DNA of 64,000 bases from Flavobacterium sp. PMTSA4 (lineage in GTDB: Bacteria > Bacteroidota > Bacteroidia > Flavobacteriales > Flavobacteriaceae), in NCBI RefSeq assembly GCF_032098525.1, contig NZ_CP134890.1:62001-126000 (forward strand), read 5' to 3'. Made by a program: the position numbers and the translations under genes. Shown here one piece after another: positions 25,039-34,718 of the stretch. Within the stretch, counting starts at the first letter, position 1, and the number at the start of each line of letters is the position of its first letter. The notes beneath the pieces are model-generated. The model did no database searches. It saw nothing but the letters and a program-made list of their open reading frames with translations, and was not told the DNA's origin.

Positions 25039-25713
25039 TTAATTACAATCTGCGGGAATAACAATTTTTTTATCGATGGGTAGGTAGTTTACCCGTTCTT
25101 GATGGTATTTAATTTTATTCAGATAATCAATAAATACTATTTTAGTAAATATCCCGTTGGGCACGCCTCTTTCTACTTTGTATTCTTCAAACGTGGTTGC
25201 TTGTTGAAAGATGGGTAAATGGAAATCGGTTTCTTTATCTACAATATATAAATAGGTACCTGTTTTTTTCTTTTGTTGTCTTTTTAAGTCATTGGCAGTA
25301 ATGCTATACGTCTTGAAAATAGCATTATTAATAATAGTGTCTTTTGGTGTTGTGAAATGATAATTGTTTACTTGGTATTTATAGGGATTGGAATATTTTT
25401 TTACATCCTCGCATTTGATGTGAATAAATTCAGTTTTTTTGAAATCAGATTTGTTAATGGTTACCCGAGCGGTGGTTGAATTATGGTCTAGAAAATCTAC
25501 CCAATAGGTCAGACTGTCTTTTTCGGTTAACTCAGCCAAATAGCTGTTGTTTTTTGAATTGGTCAAATAGATTGAATATGGTATTTTAGTTTGTTTTTTA
25601 TTGTCATTGCCTTCAAAGTTTTTGTATTCAACCATGTAATCGAATGTATATTGTTTTTGTGCTAACAAAGTGAAGCAAGCGAACAGAAACAGGCAGGTGT
25701 AAATTGATTTCAT
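25039..25713 (-). CDS. Secreted protein of unknown function
   Basis: 224 residues; not recognised. The signal peptide MKSIYTCLFLFACFTLLAQ ends at residue 19. The mature part is beta-rich with many Tyr and Lys: QYTFDYMVEYKNFEG, TYWVDFLDHNST, then KTGTYLYIVDKETDF. It resembles the many GLPGLI/DUF-like secreted proteins of Bacteroidota in composition, but I cannot assign a family. It stands alone between a tandem-repeat region and a transposase, so it may be part of accessory DNA. Confidence 0.75.
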   Translation of the reverse strand: MKSIYTCLFLFACFTLLAQKQYTFDYMVEYKNFEGNDNKKQTKIPYSIYLTNSKNNSYLAELTEKDSLTYWVDFLDHNSTTARVTINKSDFKKTEFIHIKCEDVKKYSNPYKYQVNNYHFTTPKDTIINNAIFKTYSITANDLKRQQKKKTGTYLYIVDKETDFHLPIFQQATTFEEYKVERGVPNGIFTKIVFIDYLNKIKYHQERVNYLPIDKKIVIPADCN

Positions 25714-25762
25714 ATTTTTATAATAAGTATATCAAAGTAAAAGTATTTCAATCAATTATAAA

Positions 25763-25778
25763 AGGGGGAAATCCCCCT
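25763..25778. repeat. AGGGGGAAATCCCCCT palindrome
   Basis: A 16-bp palindrome broken only at its centre. Related copies lie near 45758, 47636 and 47658. Confidence 0.75.
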
Positions 25779-25794
25779 AATTTCAATAAAAATG

Positions 25795-25824
25795 AAAAAG
25801 TGCCCTTTTGAGGCACTTTTTTTT
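25795..25824 (-). terminator. Hairpin terminator in spacer
   Basis: AAAAAGTGCC-CTTTTGA-GGCACTTTTT with A- and T-tracts on both sides. It would end minus-strand transcripts from the transposase gene as well as plus-strand readthrough. Confidence 0.75.
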
Positions 25825-25849
25825 ATATAAAAGTTGGGGTTATGGTGCT

Positions 25850-25882
25850 AAACCTGACAGGTTTTAGAAACCTGTCAGGTTT
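25850..25882. repeat. REP-type double palindrome, 3' side of transposase
   Basis: AAACCTGACAGGTTT (25850-25864), spacer TAG, AAACCTGTCAGGTTT (25868-25882). Each half is itself palindromic except at the centre, and the two halves are complementary to each other. Confidence 0.93.
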
Positions 25883-25907
25883 GATAGTTTAAAGTTTGTT
25901 TGCAATT

Positions 25908-25922
25908 AAACCTGTCAGGTTT
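25908..25922. repeat. Single REP half-unit
   Basis: AAACCTGTCAGGTTT, identical to the right half of the 25850 element. It ends 10 bp before the transposase stop codon. Confidence 0.93.
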
Positions 25923-25931
25923 GAAGTTATG

Positions 25932-26513
25932 CTATATTCCTAAAAATGTTTCAATAGAGAGGTCATTACTTTTTAGTTGATGTATGTGTTTAAAATTATC
26001 GAGGTCGCTAAAAATCTTTATAACTTCTTCTCGTTTTAGTTTTGTTGGTTTATTAGAAAGGCATGTTGTATAAGAACTCCAAGGATATTGTAATGGATGT
26101 TCGGTAATGTTATGATGAACAGGGTTATTGTGTATGTATGCAATTATGTTTTGCAGATAATTTTCAGTATTAATTTCTTTTCTTTTGAAAGGTCTTTCAA
26201 AAAGTGCTCCGTGTCTATTAAAACTTTTATTAAATGCTTTTGTATAGGCATTGAATAAGTTAGAGAATGATTGTGATGGAGGTATCTTTTTTTCGAAAGT
26301 ATTTTCGTCAACTTCTTTAATTCTAACTAAAAAATGAAAATGGTTTTTCATTAAACACCATGCTAGAGTTTCAGCAATGGGATCGATATGTATATCGTAA
26401 AGTTTAAGAAAATATTCGAAGTTATTATTTTCTTTAAAAAGAATGTCGCTATTTATTCCTCTATTATAAATATGATAGTATTTACCATTTTCAAGAGGTT
26501 GGATAGTTGACAT
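25932..26513 (-). CDS. REP-associated tyrosine transposase (RAYT, Y1/IS200-like)
   Basis: 193 residues. The Y1 HUH motif HFH is at 58-60 inside CLMKNHFHFLVRI. A helix with NIIAYIHNNPVHHN carries Tyr126 as the likely catalytic Tyr, then PLQYPWSSY. The start YYHIYNRGIN is typical. RAYTs are single-copy domesticated transposases thought to act on REP palindromes. Here the gene is bracketed by AAACCTGACAGGTTT palindromes 10 bp past its stop and 40 bp before its start, and there are no IS200 ends of other form. Confidence 0.92.
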   Translation of the reverse strand: MSTIQPLENGKYYHIYNRGINSDILFKENNNFEYFLKLYDIHIDPIAETLAWCLMKNHFHFLVRIKEVDENTFEKKIPPSQSFSNLFNAYTKAFNKSFNRHGALFERPFKRKEINTENYLQNIIAYIHNNPVHHNITEHPLQYPWSSYTTCLSNKPTKLKREEVIKIFSDLDNFKHIHQLKSNDLSIETFLGI

Positions 26514-26552
26514 ATTTAGTTTTTATTTGTTTATATCAATTTGTAAGCGTTT

Positions 26553-26585
26553 AAACCTGACAGGTTTTAAAAACCTGTCAGGTTT
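26553..26585. repeat. REP-type double palindrome, 5' side of transposase
   Basis: AAACCTGACAGGTTT (26553-26567), spacer TAA, AAACCTGTCAGGTTT (26571-26585). It differs from the 3' copy only in the spacer, and both are followed by GATA. Confidence 0.93.
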
Positions 26586-26596
26586 GATATGTTAAC

Positions 26597-28750
<2,154 letters not shown>

Positions 28751-28753
28751 TGC

Positions 28754-29299
28754 TTATTCGCTTTTTTCAGAATGACCCAAAATGTCTAAATCTTTATCCA
28801 ATGGTTTGTTGGAGTTCCAGTTAGGTTCGTCTTCGATGATGTTTGTGTTTACATCAGTTATATCTTCTTCAAACGTAAATGAATTCAGGAGTTCTTTATC
28901 TCTATCGGTTATTGAATCACTTTCCTCTTCATAATCAAACTTGTCTATAATAATCTTTTTGGAGATGGTTACTTTATCTGAAAAGTCTTCTTTGGACTTT
29001 TCGTCCTTAATTACAGGTTTAGGGTTTTTGAAAAGATTACTCCAAGCAGGAACATCGTCAATTACACTTTCATCAGGTTTTCGTGATAAATCGATGATAA
29101 AAAATGAATCTTCTTTTAGATTTCTAAACATTTCGTCCGTTTTGTCCACTTTCGGTTTTACAATCTTTGGTCTGGGAACTCTTGGTGGAGCAACCTTATC
29201 TGTAATTGTGATTTTTATATATTTACCAACAAAAACATCATCGATTGGTAAAATGATTTCATTGCTTGTTGCCGTTATTTTTATAATTTTTGATGCCAT
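28754..29299 (-). CDS. Unknown acidic protein between mutA and mutB
   Basis: 181 residues; not recognised. The N-terminus KIIKITATSNEIILPIDD looks like a small beta domain. The rest is low-complexity, acidic and lysine-rich with short motifs such as DVPAWSNLFKNPKP and DEPNWNSNKP, so it is probably largely disordered. There is no signal peptide, membrane helix or known catalytic motif. The start lies 15 bp after the mutA stop and the stop 3 bp before the mutB ATG, so it is translated within the mutase operon. A chaperone or assembly role is possible but unsupported. Confidence 0.75.
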   Translation of the reverse strand: MASKIIKITATSNEIILPIDDVFVGKYIKITITDKVAPPRVPRPKIVKPKVDKTDEMFRNLKEDSFFIIDLSRKPDESVIDDVPAWSNLFKNPKPVIKDEKSKEDFSDKVTISKKIIIDKFDYEEESDSITDRDKELLNSFTFEEDITDVNTNIIEDEPNWNSNKPLDKDLDILGHSEKSE

Positions 29300-29314
29300 A
29301 CCTAAACAGTTTAA

Positions 29315-30673
29315 TTATTCTTCCTGAGCTAATCGTTCTTGTTCGAGTTTCTCGGCTAAACGTTTTTCGATGATTGGAACTATTAACGTTTTGCGAGGGT
29401 TTTGTTTTACAAATGGGTATAACTCCAAGTCGTGTTTCATTTTATCGTTTTTGTTTGGATACTTGTTGGTTCCAAGCAATACTTCTTTTCCGCTGTCGAA
29501 CCATTCTTGTTCTTTGGCAGCACTTTCGCTGATTTTTCTTTGTATGGTTCCTTCGATAAGTTGCGTAATCAAACCGCCGTTTGCCTCGATGTCTTTGAAT
29601 AACAGCAAAGCTTTTTCGGCTAGCTGGTTGGTGATTTCTTCGATGTAATAGCTGCCATCGGCGGCATTATTGACCAAGTCGAAATAGCTTTCGTGTTTGA
29701 GTACCAACAACTGATTACGCGCAATTCGGTCGCCAAACTCGTTGTCTTTGTGGTACAAGGCATCGTAAGGTAGGTTGGCAATATAATCGGCACCACCCAA
29801 AATGGCACTCATGCATTCGGTAGTTGTCCGAAGCATGTTGACGTTATAATCGTATAAGGTTTTGTTGCGTTTGGTTGGTGTAGCCACAATGATACAATCT
29901 AACTTGTGGTTGTATTCTTTGGCTAAAGTGTTGAATAGAATACGTAAGGCACGTAGTTTAGCGATTTCAAAGAAGTAATTGCTGCCTACTGAAACTTCAA
30001 TAGTTATTTGCTGACTGATGTTTTCAACCCGATTGAAGTATTCGTTAACGTGTGCCAAGGTGTAAGCCAGTTGTTGCACCATGTTAGCACCTGCGTTTTG
30101 GTATAAGCTGCTGTTAACAGAAATGATGCTTTTGCCAAGCTTGGCTGTTTGGTTCAGTTTTTCGAAATCTTTATCAAGGTTTTCGAACCAGTTTCCGTCT
30201 TTTCCCAGTTGATGAATTGGGTCAATTAACACTATGCTTTTATAACCGTTTTTAGCGCTGAAATCGTTTATAGTTTTAGCGAAATCGATTGAAAGGAACG
30301 GCAAATAAAAAAAATAGGTGGTGTTATCTTTTGGAAGGTTCTGCATTAATTCCTCTACCGAAACGGATTCGTTTTCAATAGTAAAACGGATGCTTTCGGC
30401 ACCGCGGTTTAAGGTTTCTAAAGCGCGCTTGTTGGATTTGGCAACGTCATGTACAAAGATGTTTTGCAGTATTGAAAATGGAGTAGCAGGAGTGGCAGAT
30501 GGAACTTTGATTTCAAATTCATCATAGTGGTAAAAAGGTTTTACTTTGATGCCTTCTAAACTTTCCCAAACTAAAGTGTCGTTATAATCGGCGCCTTTCA
30601 GTTCGTATTGAATTTTCTGTTTCCACTGCTTGGAACCAACTTTTTCAAAGGAATCGAATAAATTTTTTTCCAT
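29315..30673 (-). CDS. mutA: Methylmalonyl-CoA mutase, small subunit
   Basis: 452 residues. The N-terminus LFDSFEKVGSKQWKQKIQ and the barrel segments WESLEGIKVKPFY and GGADYIANLPYD fit the non-catalytic subunit. It is shorter than MutB and lacks the C-terminal cobalamin motif DxHxxG. The family's small subunit forms the heterodimer partner of MutB. It lies 9 bp downstream of the divIC-like gene and 15 bp upstream of the unknown gene. Confidence 0.93.
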   Translation of the reverse strand: MEKNLFDSFEKVGSKQWKQKIQYELKGADYNDTLVWESLEGIKVKPFYHYDEFEIKVPSATPATPFSILQNIFVHDVAKSNKRALETLNRGAESIRFTIENESVSVEELMQNLPKDNTTYFFYLPFLSIDFAKTINDFSAKNGYKSIVLIDPIHQLGKDGNWFENLDKDFEKLNQTAKLGKSIISVNSSLYQNAGANMVQQLAYTLAHVNEYFNRVENISQQITIEVSVGSNYFFEIAKLRALRILFNTLAKEYNHKLDCIIVATPTKRNKTLYDYNVNMLRTTTECMSAILGGADYIANLPYDALYHKDNEFGDRIARNQLLVLKHESYFDLVNNAADGSYYIEEITNQLAEKALLLFKDIEANGGLITQLIEGTIQRKISESAAKEQEWFDSGKEVLLGTNKYPNKNDKMKHDLELYPFVKQNPRKTLIVPIIEKRLAEKLEQERLAQEE

Positions 30674-30682
30674 CGGTTTGTA

Positions 30683-31036
30683 TTATAATGATTTGGTTCT
30701 TGATTGTTCTTCGTGGATGGTATCGCCTTCGTATTCGATGATATAGATGTCCTCGCTGTCGCGTTTCATATAGTACTTTTCGCGAGCGTACTTTTCAATC
30801 TGGTCAGGGTTTCTGAGACGTTTGATGTCTTCTTCGTCTTTGCGAATCTCGTCCTGATAGTATTTTTTGTTGTTTTCCAATTCTTCGAGTTCTTTGTTTA
30901 AAACCCTATGGTCTAAATAAGAAGTGTTGTCAAGAAATAGCATCCAAACGGCAAAAAACACGGAAACAATTACATATCTATTGCTCAAAATCTTGAGAAT
31001 AGGGTATTTGTCGGTCATGTTTTTAAAGTAACTCAT
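30683..31036 (-). CDS. FtsB/DivIC-type septum formation initiator protein
   Basis: 117 residues: a short cytoplasmic N-terminus, one membrane helix (about 21-37, YVIVSVFFAVWMLFLD), a coiled coil (about 44-75, NKELEELENNKKYYQDE) and the family motif RNPDQIEKYAREKYYMKRD. Such proteins join FtsL/DivIB in the divisome. It sits between udk and mutA in one transcription unit, an arrangement I recall from other Flavobacteriaceae. Confidence 0.9.
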   Translation of the reverse strand: MSYFKNMTDKYPILKILSNRYVIVSVFFAVWMLFLDNTSYLDHRVLNKELEELENNKKYYQDEIRKDEEDIKRLRNPDQIEKYAREKYYMKRDSEDIYIIEYEGDTIHEEQSRTKSL

Positions 31037-31057
31037 TAAAAAGGAATAGGTGTAAAG

Positions 31058-31666
31058 TTACGTAATTCTTTGATTAATTACCGCACGAACTACATCAATA
31101 GCAACAGTGTTGTATTTATCGTTAGGAATAATAATATCCGCAAAACCTTTGGTAGGTTCAATGAACTGCTGGTGCATTGGTTTTAGTGTGGTTTGGTAAC
31201 GGTTTAGGACTTCTTCCATATCACGACCACGCTCAGCGATGTCTCTTTTTAGTCGACGAATCAAACGCTCATCAGAGTCGGCATGCACAAATATTTTTAC
31301 GTCAAATATGTCTCTAAGCTCAGGATTGGCAAGGATTAGAATACCTTCAACAATCATTACTTTTCTAGGATGTGTGATGATAGTATCTTCGGTTCTGTTG
31401 TGTGTGATAAACGAATAAACGGGTTGTTCGATGGTGTTTCCTTCTTTTAACTCTTTCAGATGTTTCACCAATAATTCGAAATCAATAGCTCTTGGATGGT
31501 CAAAATTAATTAGCGCACGTTCCTCAAAACTAAGGTTGTTGTTCTCTTTATAGTATGAATCCTGAGAAATGACACCTACTTCGGTTTCGGGTAATTCATT
31601 CATGATTTGGTGAACTACGGTTGTTTTTCCACTTCCAGTTCCACCTGCTATTCCTATAATCAGCAT
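31058..31666 (-). CDS. udk: Uridine kinase
   Basis: 202 residues from the ATG at 31666; the P-loop begins only seven residues in, as is normal for the family, so longer upstream starts are unlikely. Walker A GGTGSGKT is at 8-15; ISQDSYYKE and FDHPRAIDFELL follow; DSDERLIRRLKRDIAERGR is the lid region. It phosphorylates uridine and cytidine in pyrimidine salvage. It is first in the operon leading to mutB. Confidence 0.96.
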   Translation of the reverse strand: MLIIGIAGGTGSGKTTVVHQIMNELPETEVGVISQDSYYKENNNLSFEERALINFDHPRAIDFELLVKHLKELKEGNTIEQPVYSFITHNRTEDTIITHPRKVMIVEGILILANPELRDIFDVKIFVHADSDERLIRRLKRDIAERGRDMEEVLNRYQTTLKPMHQQFIEPTKGFADIIIPNDKYNTVAIDVVRAVINQRIT

Positions 31667-31777
31667 AAAAAGTTGTGTTATTTTGTATGGCAACAAAAAT
31701 AGAAATTATATCGAGAGCATTTTTCTTTTTTTATAAATATTGTGGCTAATTTTTATTTCTAAATTATTTAAAAAACT

Positions 31778-31807
31778 TTTGAAAACTAATTAATAGTTCT
31801 ATATTTG
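31778..31807 (+). promoter_or_regulatory. tRNA-Pro promoter
   Basis: TTTG (31778-31781), an 18-nt spacer and TATATTTG (31800-31807). The mature tRNA begins 14 nt later. Confidence 0.7.
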
Positions 31808-31820
31808 CACTCTCGTTTTT

Positions 31821-31895
31821 CGGGGTGTAGCGTAGCCCGGTTATCGCGCCTGCTTTGGGAGCAGGAGGTCGCAGGTTCGAATCCTGCCACCCCGA
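31821..31895 (+). tRNA. tRNA-Pro (TGG anticodon)
   Basis: 75 nt. Acceptor stem CGGGGTG/CACCCCG with discriminator A, anticodon loop TTTGGGA between CCTGC and GCAGG giving TGG, and T-loop GGTTCGAATCC. CCA is not encoded. Confidence 0.97.
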
Positions 31896-31910
31896 CAAAA
31901 AATATTTATC

Positions 31911-31947
31911 AAACCTTGTAAGTTATAGTACTGACAAGGTTTTTTTA
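31911..31947 (+). terminator. tRNA-Pro terminator
   Basis: AAACCTTGT paired with ACAAGGTTT around a 14-nt loop, then a T run. Confidence 0.85.
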
Positions 31948-32067
31948 TTTTTAGACCAAACATTTCAATAACGATTGTTTATAATTCTATAAATATTTGT
32001 GTTGTTCAAAGCAATGAAATGTTTTTATAAAAACATACATTTGCTTTTTTTAAAATCAAATTACAAA

Positions 32068-33015
32068 ATGTCAGATACAATAGAAAAAGTAAAGTGCTTA
32101 ATTATAGGTTCAGGTCCTGCAGGTTATACTGCCGCTATTTATGCTTCTAGAGCCAATATGTACCCAGTTTTATATCAAGGTTCTCAGCCAGGAGGACAAT
32201 TGACCACTACTAATGAGGTTGAAAATTTCCCTGGTTATGTGGATGGAGTTACTGGACCAGAAATGATGGTTCAATTGCAAGCTCAGGCGCAACGATTTGG
32301 AACGGATGTTCGTGATGGTTGGGTTACTAAAGTTGATTTTTCGGGAAAAGTTCACAAAGTATGGGTTAATGATACTAAAGAAATTCACGCTGAAACTGTA
32401 ATTATTTCTACAGGTGCTTCGGCTAAGTATTTAGGGTTGCCATCAGAACAACATTATTTACAAATGGGTGGAGGAGTTTCTGCCTGTGCGGTTTGTGATG
32501 GATTCTTTTATAGAAATCAGGAAGTGGTAATTGTTGGAGCAGGAGATTCGGCTTGTGAAGAAGCGCATTATTTGTCAAAATTATGTAAAAAAGTAACCAT
32601 GTTGGTTAGAAGCGATAAGTTCAGAGCTTCTAAAATCATGGAAGAACGTGTTAGAAAAACCGAAAATATTGAAATATTGATGCATCATGATACGGTAGAA
32701 GTTCTTGGTGACGGACAAGTAGTTACTGGAGTAAAAGCTTTAAATAAAACTACTAATGAAGTAATTGAAATTCCTGCTACTGGATTTTTTGTGGCTATTG
32801 GTCATAAACCAAACACCGATATTTTTAAAGACTATCTTGAGTTAGATGAAACGGGTTATATTATAAATATTCCTGGTACTTCAAAAACTAATGTTGCTGG
32901 AGTATTTGTTGGTGGTGATGCTGCTGATCATGTTTACAGACAAGCGGTAACCGCTGCAGGAACGGGTTGTATGGCAGCTTTGGATGCAGAGCGTTATTTA
33001 GCTTCAATGGAATAA
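32068..33015 (+). CDS. trxB: Thioredoxin reductase
   Basis: 315 residues from the ATG at 32068 (MSDTIEKVKC); an upstream in-frame start would add an unusual hydrophobic leader. FAD motif GSGPAGYTAAIYA (14-26), active site CAVC (140-143), NADPH motif GAGDSACEEA and the final GGDAADHVYRQAVTAAGTG FAD contact. It reduces thioredoxin with NADPH. It is monocistronic, 172 bp after tRNA-Pro, with a terminator behind. Confidence 0.97.
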   Translation: MSDTIEKVKCLIIGSGPAGYTAAIYASRANMYPVLYQGSQPGGQLTTTNEVENFPGYVDGVTGPEMMVQLQAQAQRFGTDVRDGWVTKVDFSGKVHKVWVNDTKEIHAETVIISTGASAKYLGLPSEQHYLQMGGGVSACAVCDGFFYRNQEVVIVGAGDSACEEAHYLSKLCKKVTMLVRSDKFRASKIMEERVRKTENIEILMHHDTVEVLGDGQVVTGVKALNKTTNEVIEIPATGFFVAIGHKPNTDIFKDYLELDETGYIINIPGTSKTNVAGVFVGGDAADHVYRQAVTAAGTGCMAALDAERYLASME

Positions 33016-33036
33016 ATCAGACACATTAATTGAAAT

Positions 33037-33068
33037 AAAAAAATCCTGAATTACTTCAGGATTTTTTT
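33037..33068. terminator. Bidirectional terminator after trxB
   Basis: AAAAAAATCCTGAA-TTAC-TTCAGGATTTTTTT between converging genes. Confidence 0.9.
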
Positions 33069-33901
33069 TATTTGGTTGGTTTCTTTTCTAATCGAGCGCT
33101 ATCGGTAAAACGCTTGATTTCTATTTTTGGTTCACCGTAGAGTTGTATTTCAGATTTTCCAGCGGCATCAATGACAACAGTTGTTTTAACATTGATTGAT
33201 GAATTAGAATAACTTTCAGCAAAAACTTCAGCATTAACAGAGGTTAACTTTGAGCCATCAAAATTTGAATTATTATCGGCTCTAAGTTTGAAGTTAATAA
33301 CATCGCCTTCAATTTTGGCTTCACCTTTTTGATACATGTCTATGCCAAAATCTGTTGAAGCGATTAGCGCCTTTATTGATGCACTTTTGCTTACATCAAT
33401 AGTGACTTTTTCGCCTTTTAAATTAAGCTCTGCTTTAGATTTATCATTGGCCATCAATGTAAAATCTTTGGCTTTGGAATTTATAAATAATTTTGAAAAA
33501 TCATAACTCTTGAATGTAACGACAGCCAAATCAATGTCTGATAATACCGTTACATTTGTTTCGTGTTTTGTGATTACTAAATTTAAAGAAGAAGTGTAAG
33601 TAACACGAACACTGAGTTTTTTAAAGCTGTTGATGTCTCGCGTGGTTGAAATTCTTAGGTTGTTTCCCGATACTTTATAGTCTATAAATTCGTGAAGATT
33701 GTCGTCGGCTTCGATTTCTAGTCCACATTCGTTTCCCTTTACAAGAAATACTTCAAGGTTGTCTTCAACTTCAACTGATTGGAAACTTTCTACTTGTTTC
33801 TGTTCCATTTTTACAATTCGGGAACCTTTTACCTTTTCTTTCTTTTGGGCAAAACAAAAAGATGAGGTTAAAATGAGTAGAAATAGTAAATTATTTTTCA
33901 T
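33068..33901 (-). CDS. DUF2807 (GIN-domain) secreted protein
   Basis: 277 residues. The signal peptide ends at SFCFAQ (about residue 18). The mature protein begins with the DUF2807 pattern FQSVEVEDNLEVFLVKGNEC, then LEIEADDNLHEFIDYKV, and continues as a right-handed beta-helix with short strands. The family is the head domain of putative adhesins. It is the last of five minus-strand genes and about 74 bp after a second, lipoprotein-type DUF2807 gene, suggesting duplication and divergence. Confidence 0.85.
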   Translation of the reverse strand: MKNNLLFLLILTSSFCFAQKKEKVKGSRIVKMEQKQVESFQSVEVEDNLEVFLVKGNECGLEIEADDNLHEFIDYKVSGNNLRISTTRDINSFKKLSVRVTYTSSLNLVITKHETNVTVLSDIDLAVVTFKSYDFSKLFINSKAKDFTLMANDKSKAELNLKGEKVTIDVSKSASIKALIASTDFGIDMYQKGEAKIEGDVINFKLRADNNSNFDGSKLTSVNAEVFAESYSNSSINVKTTVVIDAAGKSEIQLYGEPKIEIKRFTDSARLEKKPTK

Positions 33902-33975
33902 GGTAGGTTATTATTGGTTTTCCAAAAATAGAAAAAAAAACATCCCAATTTTCATTGAGATGTTAATATTACCAA

Positions 33976-34716
33976 TTAATTTCCAGAAACGCTTCCACCG
34001 GAACTTTCTTCTTTTGAAACAGATTTGGGTGATTTTTTATAATTAATTGAACTTCCACTTGAAGCTTTTGCTTTTAAATTAAGCACAGGATTTACTTCTG
34101 TCGAACTTCCGCTTGAAGATTGAGAAGTTACATCGTTTGCTACTAAATTTTCAGCATCTATATGACTTCCGCTTGATGATGCTGTGTATAATATCAATGC
34201 TTTTCCTTTTATTTTTTGATCGCTTCCGCTTGAAGATTCTAAGAAAATAGTATCTGATTCAACTCTTACATCCATATCACTTCCACTACTAGATTTTAGA
34301 CTTACATTAGTTTCACTGATAGTATTTGGAGTTGTTAAAGATGAACCGCTGGTTGTTTCCAAACTCTTTACAGTAGGCATTTGAACAATGACTTTTTTAG
34401 AAGAAACATTGATGTAATTGTTATAATCTGTAGAAATAACCAAAGTTCCATTTTCAACACGAGTTTTAATTTCTTTTACCAAATTGTCATCGGCTTCAAC
34501 AGTAACTTTAAAATCGGGAGCTTGAACAATTTCACACTCTAATCCGCAACAAACGGTGACTTTATCAAAAGAGCCAACATTTCTTTCTTCAGTAATTACT
34601 TTTCCGCTTCCATTTATTGATTTTCCTAAATTCATGTTTCCGTTGCATGAAGCAACTAAAAGACCAATTATAGCAGCTGAAATAGCTTTTACACAATACA
34701 TTACAAATTTTACCAT
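33976..34716 (-). CDS. DUF2807 (GIN-domain) lipoprotein with SSSGS repeats
   Basis: 246 residues. The signal ends at LVASC (lipobox Cys about 24). After the DUF2807 start (FDKVTVCCGLECEIVQAPDF), six or more turns carry a repeated S-S-G-S motif (SGSSL, SSSGSDM, SSSGSDQ, SSSGSHI, SSSGSST, ASSGSSI), as expected on one face of a beta-helix. The C-terminus is Ser/Gly-rich. It lies directly behind the pspC gene (2 bp), so it is cotranscribed. A surface or periplasmic structural role is inferred. Confidence 0.85.
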   Translation of the reverse strand: MVKFVMYCVKAISAAIIGLLVASCNGNMNLGKSINGSGKVITEERNVGSFDKVTVCCGLECEIVQAPDFKVTVEADDNLVKEIKTRVENGTLVISTDYNNYINVSSKKVIVQMPTVKSLETTSGSSLTTPNTISETNVSLKSSSGSDMDVRVESDTIFLESSSGSDQKIKGKALILYTASSSGSHIDAENLVANDVTSQSSSGSSTEVNPVLNLKAKASSGSSINYKKSPKSVSKEESSGGSVSGN

Positions 34717-34718
34717 GA

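Noticed and set aside
30674..31820. Cobalamin riboswitch for the mutase operon
   Set aside because: No B12-box-like sequence or large conserved leader upstream of udk or mutA.
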